Of a stretch of 64,000 nt of DNA, positions 56,254 to 64,000 are shown one piece after another. Numbering within the stretch: position 1 is the first letter of the stretch; each line of letters begins with the position of its first letter. A program made the translations under genes and the position numbers. Location of the stretch: NCBI RefSeq assembly GCF_014171595.1, contig NZ_CP050451.1, positions 124,001 to 188,000 of the forward strand, in the 5' to 3' direction. Origin of the DNA: Massilia sp. Se16.2.3. GTDB taxonomy: Bacteria; Pseudomonadota; Gammaproteobacteria; Burkholderiales; Burkholderiaceae_D. The notes under the pieces are model-generated. The model did not search any database. It was not told the DNA's origin and saw only the letters and a list, made by a program, of their open reading frames with translations.

Positions 56254-56856
56254 TCAGGGCCGCGTTGCGCCTTCCGGGCGGGCCGGCAGGTAGCGCTCGG
56301 GCAGCGCCAGGCCTGCGTCTTCGGCGCGCCAGACCAGGTTGGCGATCCACCAGCGCTTGCCGTCGTGCGCCAGCTGGATGCTGTTAATGCCGCGCATGAA
56401 GGGCTTCGGGTCGTGCGGCGAGCGCAGCAATTCATAGGTGCTGAACACGTGCACCAGCTGGCCGAAGCTGTCGGTGCTGCGGGCGATCTCGCGCTCGTGG
56501 AACCCGGAGGTATTGAAGGTGCTCATGTTGCGGCTGATGTAGTCCTCGACCGTCAGCGCGCGCAAGCCGAAGCCGCCCTCGGGCTTGGGCAGGATCACCA
56601 TCAGCTTCGCGTCCGGCGCGAACAGCGCGCGCATGCGGTTCCAGTTGCGCGGCGCTCCCGCGGGGCCGGAAATGACATCGTAGAGGGCGGCGACGACGCT
56701 GTCGACCGAGGCACCGTCAGCCTCCTTGACGGTCGTCGGCTGGGCCGGCGCCAGTTGCGCCGGCTGGGCCGGCTGGGCAGCAGCGGCGGCACCGGGGCCG
56801 GCCGCGATGACGCAAGCCAGCGCCAGGCCCAGGCTGCGTTGACGAATCTTCTCCAT
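56254..56856 (-). CDS. Exported SnoaL/NTF2-like protein
   Basis: About 200 residues from the start at 56856 (MEKIRQRSLGLALACVIAAG, signal peptide). A Pro/Ala/Gln-rich linker is followed by an NTF2-like alpha+beta domain: VDSVVAALYDVISGPAG, NWNRMRALFAPDAKLMVI, TVEDYISRNMSTF. The fold binds small ligands or acts as a scaffold; no catalytic residues assigned. Location is periplasmic or secreted. Confidence 0.78.
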   Translation of the reverse strand: MEKIRQRSLGLALACVIAAGPGAAAAAQPAQPAQLAPAQPTTVKEADGASVDSVVAALYDVISGPAGAPRNWNRMRALFAPDAKLMVILPKPEGGFGLRALTVEDYISRNMSTFNTSGFHEREIARSTDSFGQLVHVFSTYELLRSPHDPKPFMRGINSIQLAHDGKRWWIANLVWRAEDAGLALPERYLPARPEGATRP

Positions 56857-56990
56857 CTTGTACTCCTTCGCTGCATATGTTGACAGGCGAATAATCCGCG
56901 ATTTCCGCCTCCTTGTCATCCCGGCCCGCTGCGGGCGGGGCCGCGAGATGGCGGTTTATAATCGAACGGATACTTCAACCGGACATCCCC

Positions 56991-58389
56991 ATGACTGCAC
57001 AATTCTCCAAAAAAGGCGAAGCCTGGTCGGCACGCTTCTCCGAACCGGTCTCGGACCTCGTCAAGCGCTACACGGCCTCGGTGTTCTTCGACAAGCGCCT
57101 GGCGCCCTTCGACATCGAAGGCTCGCTCGCCCATGCCGAGATGCTGGCCGCGCAGGGCATCATCTCGCAGGAGGACCTGCTGGACATCGAACGCGGCATG
57201 GCGCAGATCCGCGGCGAGATCGAGGCGGGCAGCTTCGAGTGGCTGCTCGACCTGGAAGACGTGCACCTGAACATCGAGAAGCGCCTGACCGAGCTGGTGG
57301 GCGATGCGGGAAAACGCCTGCACACGGGCCGCTCGCGCAACGACCAGGTGGCGACCGACATCCGCCTGTACGTGCGCGCCGCCATCGACGACGTGCTGGC
57401 CCTGCTGCAGCAGCTGCGCGCGGCCCTTACGGACCTGGCCGAGCGCCACCATGACACCATCATGCCGGGCTTTACCCACCTGCAGGTGGCGCAGCCGATC
57501 ACCTTCGGACACCACATGCTGGCCTATGTGGAAATGTTCGGGCGCGATGCCGAGCGCATGATCGATGCGCGCCGCCGCGTGAACCGCCTGCCGCTGGGCG
57601 CCGCTGCCCTGGCCGGCACCACCTTCCCGATCGACCGCCTGCGCGTGGCCAGGACCCTCGGCTTCGAAGACGTCTGCCACAACTCGCTCGACGCTGTCTC
57701 CGACCGCGACTTCGCGATCGAATTCACAGCCGCAGCCTCGCTCATCATGATGCACGTCTCGCGCATGTCGGAAGAGCTGGTCATGTGGATGAGCCCGCGC
57801 ATCGGCTTCATCGACATCGCCGACCGCTTCTGCACGGGCTCCTCGATCATGCCGCAGAAGAAAAACCCGGACGTGCCGGAGCTGGCCAGAGGCAAGACCG
57901 GCCGCGTCTACGGACATTTGACGGCGCTGCTGACCCTGATGAAAGGCCAGCCGCTGGCCTATAACAAGGACAACCAGGAAGACAAGGAACCGCTGTTCGA
58001 CACGATCGACACCGTGCTCGACACGCTGCGCATTTTCACCGACATGGCCGGCGGCATCACCGTGAAAGCCGGGAACATGCGCGCCGCCGCCCTGCAGGGC
58101 TATGCGACGGCCACCGACCTTGCCGACTACCTCGTGAAAAAAGGCCTGCCCTTCCGCGACGCGCACGAAGCCGTGGCCCATGCGGTGCGCGCCTGCGACG
58201 GTGCCGGCGTCGACCTGTCGGAGATGTCGCTCGAGACCCTGCGCGGTTTCTCGCCGCTGATCGAGGACGACGTGTTTGCCGTGCTGACGCTGGAAGGCTC
58301 CGTCGCCGCGCGCGACCACGTCGGCGGCACCGCACCGAACCAGGTAAAACTGGCCATCGCACGCGTGCGCAAGCAGCTGGACCGAATAA
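56991..58389 (+). CDS. argH: Argininosuccinate lyase
   Basis: About 465 residues that cleave argininosuccinate to arginine and fumarate. ATG at 56991 ([19 protein letters not shown]). The family signature [26 protein letters not shown] and the catalytic-side [14 protein letters not shown] are present. In the raw frame the ORF runs on to 58691 and overlaps rsgA. A TAA one base out of frame at 58387-58389 gives the normal length, so the extension is probably due to a single indel at the very 3' end. Confidence 0.93.
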
Positions 58390-58452
58390 GCGACGCCAGT
58401 AGTGACAAGCAGCCCGGCAGGCGGCCGCGCGCCGCGCCAGGGCTGTTCTTTT

Positions 58453-59487
58453 CTAGCCGCCGCGCTTGTTGCGGCCGCGTTCCTGCGCCGCCCTCACCAA
58501 TACCTTCCACTTGCCGCGTTCGGCGATTTTATCCAGCGGCGTCTGCGCGGCCCGCTGCACTTCGCGCAGCAGCTTACGGTAGTTGCGCAGCCGGTCCTCG
58601 TCGACGCTGCCCCGCACCGCGCAGCCCGGCTCGCTCTCGTGGCGGCAGTCCCGGAACTGGCAAGCCTCGGCCAGTGCCGCGATATCGTTGAAGGCACCGT
58701 CGAGCTCATCCTCGTCGGCGTCGGGCTGCCAGGCGCGCAAGCCCGGCGTGTCGATGATGCAGGCGCCGCCCGGACAGCGGTGCAGCGAGCGACCGGTGGT
58801 GGTGTGGCGGCCGTGGTCGTCGCCCTGGCGGGTACCGCCCGTCACCTGCGCACTGCCGGTGAGGGCATTGGTCAGCGTCGATTTGCCGACGCCCGATGAA
58901 CCCAGCAGCACCAGCGTTTGCCCTGCTCCCAACCAGGGCGCCAGCAGGCCGCTATCGGACTGCTCGGCAGGCACCAGGGTCACGGCCGGCACGTCGCCAG
59001 GAATGCGCCCACGCAGCTGCGCAATCTTGCTCTCGGCATCGCTGCCGATATCCGGCTTCGTCAGCACCATCACCGGCGCCACGCCGCAGGCGCGCACCAG
59101 CGCGATGTAGCGCTCCATGCGGCGGGGATTAAAGTCCTTGTCCAGGCCCATCAGCAGCAGCGCCGTATCGACGTTGCTCGCCAGGACTTGCCGCCCCGAG
59201 GGTGTGCGCCGCGTCAGCTGGGTAAGCGGCTCCAGGACGCGCTCGATCCAGCAGTCGCCGAGGCTGGGCGTGACGAGCACCCAGTCGCCGACCACGGGTT
59301 GATTCGACGCGTCGAAACGGGCGCTACGGCCCTGGAAGGTGGCGTGCCCGTCGTCGAGCGTGTACGCATCGCGCGCGGCGGCGGTGACGCGGGCCAGGCG
59401 CTGTGGTGGCGAAACTGCCGCGAGTTGTGAAACGAACTGCGGGTGAAAACCGATCCTTTGCAGGGCCGGGAAATCGAAGTCGATCAT
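58453..59487 (-). CDS. rsgA: Ribosome small subunit-dependent GTPase A
   Basis: A 344-residue circularly permuted GTPase that acts in late 30S maturation. N-terminal OB fold ([11 protein letters not shown]), G4 TKPD before G1 GSSGVGKST, then G3 DTPGLRAW, and the C-terminal zinc site [14 protein letters not shown]. Frame is intact. Converges with argH, which reads into it if the apparent extension is real. Confidence 0.93.
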   Translation of the reverse strand: MIDFDFPALQRIGFHPQFVSQLAAVSPPQRLARVTAAARDAYTLDDGHATFQGRSARFDASNQPVVGDWVLVTPSLGDCWIERVLEPLTQLTRRTPSGRQVLASNVDTALLLMGLDKDFNPRRMERYIALVRACGVAPVMVLTKPDIGSDAESKIAQLRGRIPGDVPAVTLVPAEQSDSGLLAPWLGAGQTLVLLGSSGVGKSTLTNALTGSAQVTGGTRQGDDHGRHTTTGRSLHRCPGGACIIDTPGLRAWQPDADEDELDGAFNDIAALAEACQFRDCRHESEPGCAVRGSVDEDRLRNYRKLLREVQRAAQTPLDKIAERGKWKVLVRAAQERGRNKRGG

Positions 59488-59787
59488 GACGATGTGTTTT
59501 CCAATTCAGTGGCGCACAGGCGTGCGCAAGCCGCCGCAGGGGCGCGGCGGAATCGAAGAATGGAAGGTCGGGCGCTTGCGCGCTCAGGACATCGTCGTGA
59601 TGGACAGAAGCGTCAGGCGGCCGACCGGGAGACGGTATCAGGCTGGTTCATGGGTGTCTCCTCGAGTCGGTGAATGGGGTTTCAATTTTGGCATCGTGCG
59701 GCACCTGCGTCAACCGCCAGCCTGCGTGCGCGGTGCACCGGCGTTTTTCGCGGGCGCGAAAGTCGCCGTCATGGCTTGCTCAGGCAA
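59488..59787. other. Non-coding stretch between rsgA and the lipoprotein gene
   Basis: About 300 bp with no convincing full-length gene. On the minus strand a strong Shine-Dalgarno (GAGGAGA) is followed by ATG at 59651-59649 and a 12-codon ORF ending at 59613 (MNQPDTVSRSAA), 125 bp before the rsgA start; it could be a leader peptide or a chance match. Confidence 0.4.
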
Positions 59788-60351
59788 TCAGCCCTTGCAA
59801 GCACCCGAGATCACGGGTGCGATCTGCTCAGCGTAATCCTTCTCCCACATGGCACGGCTATCCGGTTTGGTGCCGAGTGCGATGCGTTTTGCCGTCATCG
59901 CCTTACTGGCCTGGACAACGCATTTGTCGGAGGCGGGGTCATCCTTGTTGACCATAGTCAGTTCATGCGGGGTAACCGTGCGACCGATCTTTGCGAGCAG
60001 GGCGATAACCTCTTTTTCGGCCGCTTCTTCGGCTTCGTCGATCGCCACCAGTTCTTTCAAAGGAGATTCGTAGCACACGTCCTCATTGATCTTGTCGAGG
60101 TACCAGCTGTCACCGCCAAAGCTGTGCAGCCATGCCGCCTGCTTACCGGTATATCCGCCGTAGGAGTTTTTCGAATTCACTTCCAGACAGGCGCGATTCT
60201 TGTAGACATACACCTCGCCCCACTTCGCCGAGTCCGGATCCTTGAGTTTTTCGCGCACGGCCTTGCGCATCGGGTTGTCGAGCATGCCTTTGTCACAGCC
60301 GGCTACAGCAAGGACGAGACAGAGGATGAGTAATTTTGAAATGCGCTTCAT
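59788..60351 (-). CDS. Lipoprotein of unknown function
   Basis: A 187-residue protein with signal MKRISKLLILCLVLAVAGC (lipobox VAGC). Mature N-terminal part has PMRKAVREKLKDPDSAKWGEVYV and LEVNSKNSYGGYTGKQAAW, resembling small periplasmic proteins that carry the conserved KD(P)xSAxF-GxVxV pattern. The C-terminal half is helical and charged, with Cys residues. No named function. Confidence 0.75.
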   Translation of the reverse strand: MKRISKLLILCLVLAVAGCDKGMLDNPMRKAVREKLKDPDSAKWGEVYVYKNRACLEVNSKNSYGGYTGKQAAWLHSFGGDSWYLDKINEDVCYESPLKELVAIDEAEEAAEKEVIALLAKIGRTVTPHELTMVNKDDPASDKCVVQASKAMTAKRIALGTKPDSRAMWEKDYAEQIAPVISGACKG

Positions 60352-60561
60352 GAGTAAGACCTGGATGTATGTTCAGTTATGAAATTGTACATTCCATACA
60401 AACAACGGTGTAGCATTTAGGAAATTTATTTCTGTCGAGCAGACCTCACCGCGTTGAGTCAAGCACTGTCCCGGCGACACGAAGTGGGCTAGCACCATTT
60501 CTTCTTGCCGCGCCACCCGTTCGATGTCAGCATGCGTGTCTGACAACACCGGCACCGACGC

Positions 60562-61363
60562 ATGGATACCCAGCTCTGGCTGATCTGCTTCCTCACCTTC
60601 GTCATCCACCTGATCGGCACCCTGGCGTATTCCGTGCGTATCGCCGGTGTGCGCACGCGCCGCATTGCGGTGTCGTTTGCGCTGTTTTCCATCCTGGTGC
60701 TGGTCTCGCGCACCTCGAATTCCTTTCTCGGTCCGTTTCTCGCCAAGCGGGTCGAATCGAACCTGGCCGGCGCGGTGAGTACGAACCTGCTGGCGGACTT
60801 CCGCTGGCTGCTGGTGGCAAGCTCGCTGGCGACGCTGGCCGGCGCCCTGCTCATCCCGACCTTCCAGCGCGTCTTCTGCCGCACCGTGGACCACTTCCAG
60901 GTGCACCGTTCGGTGCCCAAGCTGATCCTGCACGGCTTCTTGAAGGGCGGCCTGTCGCATGCGCGATGCGGCCACCCTGCCGGCGGCGTCCAACGTGAGC
61001 GGCCTGCGCGGCAGGAACACGGTGTCGCTGTCGATCACCCTGCTCAACGTCGGCGCCGTCGCGCTGTGGACGGTGGGCGTGTTCGCGGCCCTGTATGCCG
61101 GGGCGCTGGCGCCGGAAGTGCGGGTGACCTCGAGCACGCTGTCCTCGATCATCAATGGCGGCGCGACCATCATGATGGCCGTGTTCATCGATCCGCACAT
61201 GTCGGGCATGACCGACGATGTGGTGGAGGGGCGCGTCAGCGAAGGGGATTTCCGCCACGCCATCGTCTGGCTGGTGGGCAGCCGCCTGGCCGGGACCTTG
61301 CTGGCGCAGGTGCTGCTGGTGCCGTCGGCGTCATTGATCGTGTTCGTGGCGCAGGTGCTGTAG
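60562..61363 (+). pseudogene. amj: Amj-family lipid II flippase, frameshifted
   Basis: Polytopic protein of the Amj (YdaH, DUF2837) family that can flip lipid II for peptidoglycan synthesis as an alternative to MurJ. The opening WLICFLTFVIHLIGTLAYS and RTRRIAVSFALFSILVLVSR is characteristic. The frame breaks near 60955 (LKGGLSH to MRDAATLPAAS) and the second ORF completes the C-terminal spans up to 61363. The break is one base. About 265 residues when joined. Confidence 0.8.
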
Positions 61364-61497
61364 GTTTCCCGCGCGAGCGCTGCAGCCGGTCGCGGACGCC
61401 TGCATACAGGCCCCCTCTTGTCGACAGACCTTACACATTGCGCCGCCAGCGAATACTGTTAGTTCCCAAGTCATTGATACCGCGCATGATTCCTTCG

Positions 61498-61514
61498 TGG
61501 CATGGAGCTTGCTG
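61498..61514 (+). promoter_or_regulatory. Sigma-54 promoter of the PEP-CTERM gene
   Basis: tggcatggagcttgctg has the GG (-24) and GC (-12) elements separated by exactly ten bases and matches TGGCAyG-N4-TTGCw. It lies about 32 bp before the ATG at 61546, as expected for RpoN. In Betaproteobacteria many PEP-CTERM genes are driven by RpoN with PrsR. Confidence 0.7.
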
Positions 61515-61545
61515 TAAGACGCATTCCACAACCAGGGGAAACCTC

Positions 61546-62184
61546 ATGATAAAAAAACTCGTCGCCCTCGCGGCCACCGCCTTGTTTTCGCTGAACGCGT
61601 CGGCCGGCTATGTCCAGTATGACTTCCATTACGGTGAGCCGAGCCGCGGCCTGGACGGCTTCATCGTCCAGCACGATACCGATGGATCGATTGCGCTGTT
61701 CTCGTTCCAGCTGGCCGACCCGGTGTTCGATAACGGCCGTTTCGGCTGGTATTTCTATCCGATGACGGGCGAAGGCGATGTGCTCCTCGACAGCGCGTCC
61801 ACCCGTTTCCGCAAGAACGGCCCGACCAATTTCTCGATCCTGGACACCTACGGCGCCGACCATGTCACGAACCTGAACGTCGAGTTCGAGCGCGCCAAGG
61901 GCGGCGGCTTCACCTACACCGTCAACTACTTCGCCAACCTGTTTACGGACGAGCCGCCGGTGATGTATTTCGACACGCTGAAGGGTTCGGCCACCCGCGG
62001 CAGCGTCGATCCCGAACTGGTCGCCTATCTCGACGCGATGGGCGGCTACGAGTACGGCGTACCGAAGATCGTGCCGGTCTATGTCGGCCCGGGCGAGGTG
62101 CCCGAGCCGGCCAGCATTGCCCTGCTGGCACTGGGCGCGGCAGGCCTGGCTGGCGCGGCGCGCCGCCGCAAGCCGGCCCGCTGA
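61546..62184 (+). CDS. PEP-CTERM sorting domain protein
   Basis: A 212-residue exported protein. Signal peptide MIKKLVALAATALFSLNASA. The mature region has beta-rich, aromatic stretches (GRFGWYFYPMTGEGD). It ends VPEPASIALLALGAAGLAG plus ARRRK, the PEP-CTERM signal recognised by exosortase EpsH/XrtA for transfer to the envelope. The core is unrecognised, and no exosortase is in the window. Start ATG follows AGGGGA and a sigma-54 promoter. Confidence 0.88.
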   Translation: MIKKLVALAATALFSLNASAGYVQYDFHYGEPSRGLDGFIVQHDTDGSIALFSFQLADPVFDNGRFGWYFYPMTGEGDVLLDSASTRFRKNGPTNFSILDTYGADHVTNLNVEFERAKGGGFTYTVNYFANLFTDEPPVMYFDTLKGSATRGSVDPELVAYLDAMGGYEYGVPKIVPVYVGPGEVPEPASIALLALGAAGLAGAARRRKPAR

Positions 62185-62335
62185 GGCGTTTTCCGGCTGC
62201 GCCAGCGACCGGCGCAGCCATCCTGCCGATGGCGCCTTTCTGGCGCCCTCTCGAAGCCCACACTGTTCGACGCAGCACAGAGCGCCCGCCTGCCACCGCC
62301 TAGAATTGCCGCACTACCCCAGTGTGGAGGACAGG

Positions 62336-62563
62336 ATGCAACGCTACAAAAACCTGAGCGGCGAATCCGGCGTGCTCGCCTATGAGATCGGCGCGCGCTC
62401 GATCACGGTGCGCTTCGCGGGCGGCGACCGCTATCTCTACACCGACCAGAGCGCCGGCGCCGAGAACATCGCGGAAATGCAGCGCCTGGCAACGCTCGGC
62501 AGCGGCCTGTCGACCTTCATCAGCCAGGTAGTCAAGGACCGTTACGAGCGCAAGCTCGATTGA
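62336..62563 (+). CDS. Small KTSC-like protein
   Basis: A 75-residue protein (MQRYKNLSGESGVLAYEIG...) preceded by GGAGG. The segment ITVRFAGGDRYLYTD followed by a helix and FISQVVKDRYERKL resembles the KTSC fold of small DNA/RNA-associated or toxin-immunity-like proteins. Start overlaps with the HAD gene start by a TGATG junction, indicating coupling. Confidence 0.65.
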   Translation: MQRYKNLSGESGVLAYEIGARSITVRFAGGDRYLYTDQSAGAENIAEMQRLATLGSGLSTFISQVVKDRYERKLD

Positions 62564-63237
62564 TGCGCCCGATGGCCACTTCCCTGCCCGACCGCAGCTT
62601 CGCCGCCTTTCTGTTCGATATGGACGGCACCCTTCTCACCTCGATCCGCTCGGCCGAACGGGTCTGGAGTGCCTGGGCATCACGCCATGGCCTCGACGTC
62701 GAGACCTTCCTGCCGACCCTGCACGGCAAGCGCACCCATGACACCATCGGCCAACTCGGCCTGCCTGGTGTCGATCCGATTGCGGAAGCGGCCTGGATCA
62801 CGGCGGCCGAGATCGAAGACGTCGCCGACATCGAAGCCATCGGTGGCGCAGCCGATTTCCTCGCCAGCCTGCCGCCCGCGCGCTGGGGCATCGTGACCTC
62901 GGCACCGCGCGCGCTGGCAAAGGCGCGTCTTGCGGCAGCGGGCTTGCCTGCGGCCAACCTGCTGGTGGCGGCCGAGGACGTAAAGCACGGCAAGCCGGCG
63001 CCCGATCCCTTCCTGCTCGGTGCGCGCCTGCTGGGGGTGGATGCGGCCGATTGCCTGGTATTCGAGGATACCCAGACGGGCCTGCGGTCGGCGGCGGCGG
63101 CCGGGATGGAGAGTATTGTCGTGACCTTGACGCATGCGCACCCGATGGAGACGGACGTCTTCGGCGTGCGCGATTATGCCGAGCTGCGGGCCGTCCTCAC
63201 GCCCGATGGACGGCTGAGGGTCACCCGGGCTGGCTAG
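62563..63237 (+). CDS. HAD family phosphatase
   Basis: About 224 residues; ATG at 62563 overlaps the previous stop (TGATG), with a second ATG three codons on. The HAD motif I DMDGTLL, motif II TSAPRAL and motifs III/IV KPAPDPF and FEDTQTGL are present in the Cof/beta-phosphoglucomutase-like (GPH) subgroup. It probably dephosphorylates a sugar or polyol phosphate. Confidence 0.88.
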   Translation: MRPMATSLPDRSFAAFLFDMDGTLLTSIRSAERVWSAWASRHGLDVETFLPTLHGKRTHDTIGQLGLPGVDPIAEAAWITAAEIEDVADIEAIGGAADFLASLPPARWGIVTSAPRALAKARLAAAGLPAANLLVAAEDVKHGKPAPDPFLLGARLLGVDAADCLVFEDTQTGLRSAAAAGMESIVVTLTHAHPMETDVFGVRDYAELRAVLTPDGRLRVTRAG

Positions 63238-63245
63238 GCCGCGAA

Positions 63246-63789
63246 CTACTCGTGCCGGTACACCCGCGGCTTCAGGTCGTGCTCTTCCAGCGCCGGCGAA
63301 TCGGCTGGCGCCACCCCGCCGTGCCGGTATCGCGCTTCGGATACGGCGTGCCGTCCCGGTGCGTGTAGCTGTCGGTGCTGCCGTCGTAGAGCAGGTCGAT
63401 GTCGGGATAAACGGCGCGGTCAAGCGGGCTTTCGGGGCCGATCGCCAGCAGCAGCGCGTTGCCCCAGCTGCGGTTGACCGGTGGTGGCCATTCGGCTGGC
63501 CGGCCGGGAAGGCCGCGTAGTCGCCCGCGCGCATCAGGGTTTCTCCCTCGTCGGTGACGAGCGTCAGCTCGCCCGAGACCACCATCACGAACTCGTCGAC
63601 ATCGGAATGCCAGTGGCGTTGCGACGATGCCGCGCCGGGTTTGAGCTCGACGAGGTTGACGCCGAACTGGGTCAGTCCGCCGGCCGCGCCCAGCGCCTGG
63701 CGGCTGCGCCCGCTGACGATATCGTCGAAGGGCGGCGGATAGCCGGTGCCGCTCACTACCGGAATACTGTTCAGGTCCAGCCTAGGCAT
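63246..63789 (-). pseudogene. Cupin-domain protein, two frameshifts
   Basis: A cupin with LVELKPGAASSQRHWHSDVDEFVMVV and GDYAAFPAGQPNGHH. Reading then breaks near 63478, continues NRSWGNALLLAIGPESP and HRDGTPYPKRD, breaks again near 63328 and ends PALEEHDLKPRVYRHE at 63246. About 180 residues when joined, with His/Glu metal ligands (HWH..DE) intact. Start MPRLDLNSIPVVSG follows GGAG. Function not specified. Confidence 0.7.
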
Positions 63790-63873
63790 AGGTGCTCCGC
63801 GTCAGGTTGATGAAAGCCCATGATAAAGGATCGCCAGGACATGCGCCGCGCCGGCCGTATCTGACGGCCCCAT

Positions 63874-63899
63874 GAAAAACGGCGCCCGCAGGCGCCGTT
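63874..63899 (-). terminator. Rho-independent terminator after the last PEP-CTERM gene
   Basis: On the minus strand aacggcgcc, loop tgc, gggcgccgtt, then TTTC. It is 24 bp after the stop of the gene entering from the right. Confidence 0.8.
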
Positions 63900-63923
63900 C
63901 CTTCCAGCCGGACGGAGCCGGTG

Positions 63924-64000
63924 TTATTTGCGGCGGCGGCGCAGACCGACGACACCGGCCAGGCCCAGGCCGAACAGGGCGATCGAGGCTGGTTCCGGCA
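63924..64000 (-). CDS. PEP-CTERM protein, C-terminal fragment
   Basis: The last 24 codons of a minus-strand gene whose body is to the right of the window. It ends PEPASIALFGLGLAGVVGL plus RRRRK and stop at 63924. That is a PEP-CTERM sorting signal: PEP motif, hydrophobic span and basic tail. Independent of the other PEP-CTERM gene at 61546. Confidence 0.8.
   Translation of the reverse strand, partial: PEPASIALFGLGLAGVVGLRRRRK

Overview
This window is chromosomal DNA of a high-GC betaproteobacterium, most likely a Massilia/Telluria-type member of the Oxalobacteraceae. The evidence is the gene complement and arrangement: PilS/PilR with a PP0621-family protein and a CcsA-like protein, a DUF1841 protein, an Amj-family flippase, two proteins with C-terminal PEP-CTERM sorting signals, and lipoboxes and promoters of betaproteobacterial type. 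This is inference from recognised families; no database search was possible. I saw no rRNA, tRNA, CRISPR array, complete insertion sequence or integrase.

Layout. 1-144 is the 5' end of nrdA, with a long upstream region carrying tandem NrdR-type boxes and an attC-like palindrome. 844-8012 (minus strand) holds a small membrane protein, pilR, pilS, a PP0621-family gene, a ccsA-like gene and a sulfonate/nitrate-type ABC transporter. 8296-10335 (plus) holds ffh and a SWIB-domain protein with a histone-like tail. 10596-16073 (minus) holds two alkaline phosphatases, a lytic transglycosylase and proS. 16278-20804 (plus) holds rppH, two paralogous retropepsin-like secreted proteins and a DUF1841 gene. 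20862-23152 (minus) holds a SulP transporter and two small c-type cytochromes. 23352-25985 (plus) is a MoxR / GNAT / VWA operon.

25985-29600 is the most accessory-looking stretch. Its first 2 kb is visibly lower in GC and carries lipoproteins, a NYN-OST-HTH putative RNase and a 33-residue Cys-rich mini-protein. It is punctuated by two degenerate copies of the last ~53 bp of the VWA gene. 29734-36848 holds small hypothetical, Nudix, CPBP protease, antiporter, YbdK ligase, Fur-box-associated, class I glutamine amidotransferase and pseudo-receiver genes, plus a tandem duplication of the ybdK 3' end. 37120-41615 is parE and parC.

41886-49067 holds an ArsR regulator with three membrane proteins, an Ala/Lys-rich exported protein, an M64 peptidase, an alpha/beta hydrolase, a rhodanese / FtrA divergent pair and a YHYH-excalibur protein. 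49351-54420 is an ABC exporter whose permease is fused to an M1 aminopeptidase, plus a small membrane protein. 54446-56856 (minus) holds cyanophycinase, GNAT and SnoaL-like genes. 56991-60351 is argH (plus), rsgA and a lipoprotein (minus). 60562-64000 holds an Amj flippase, a PEP-CTERM protein behind a sigma-54 promoter, a KTSC-like small protein, a HAD phosphatase, a cupin and the tail of a second PEP-CTERM gene.

Two caveats apply throughout. First, at least a dozen otherwise well-conserved genes are broken by single-base indels, mostly in short G/C or A runs; most are probably consensus errors, so affected genes are annotated across the break. Second, a family of short intergenic hairpins with constant flanks and variable but self-complementary stems recurs through the window and is the most unusual non-coding feature.
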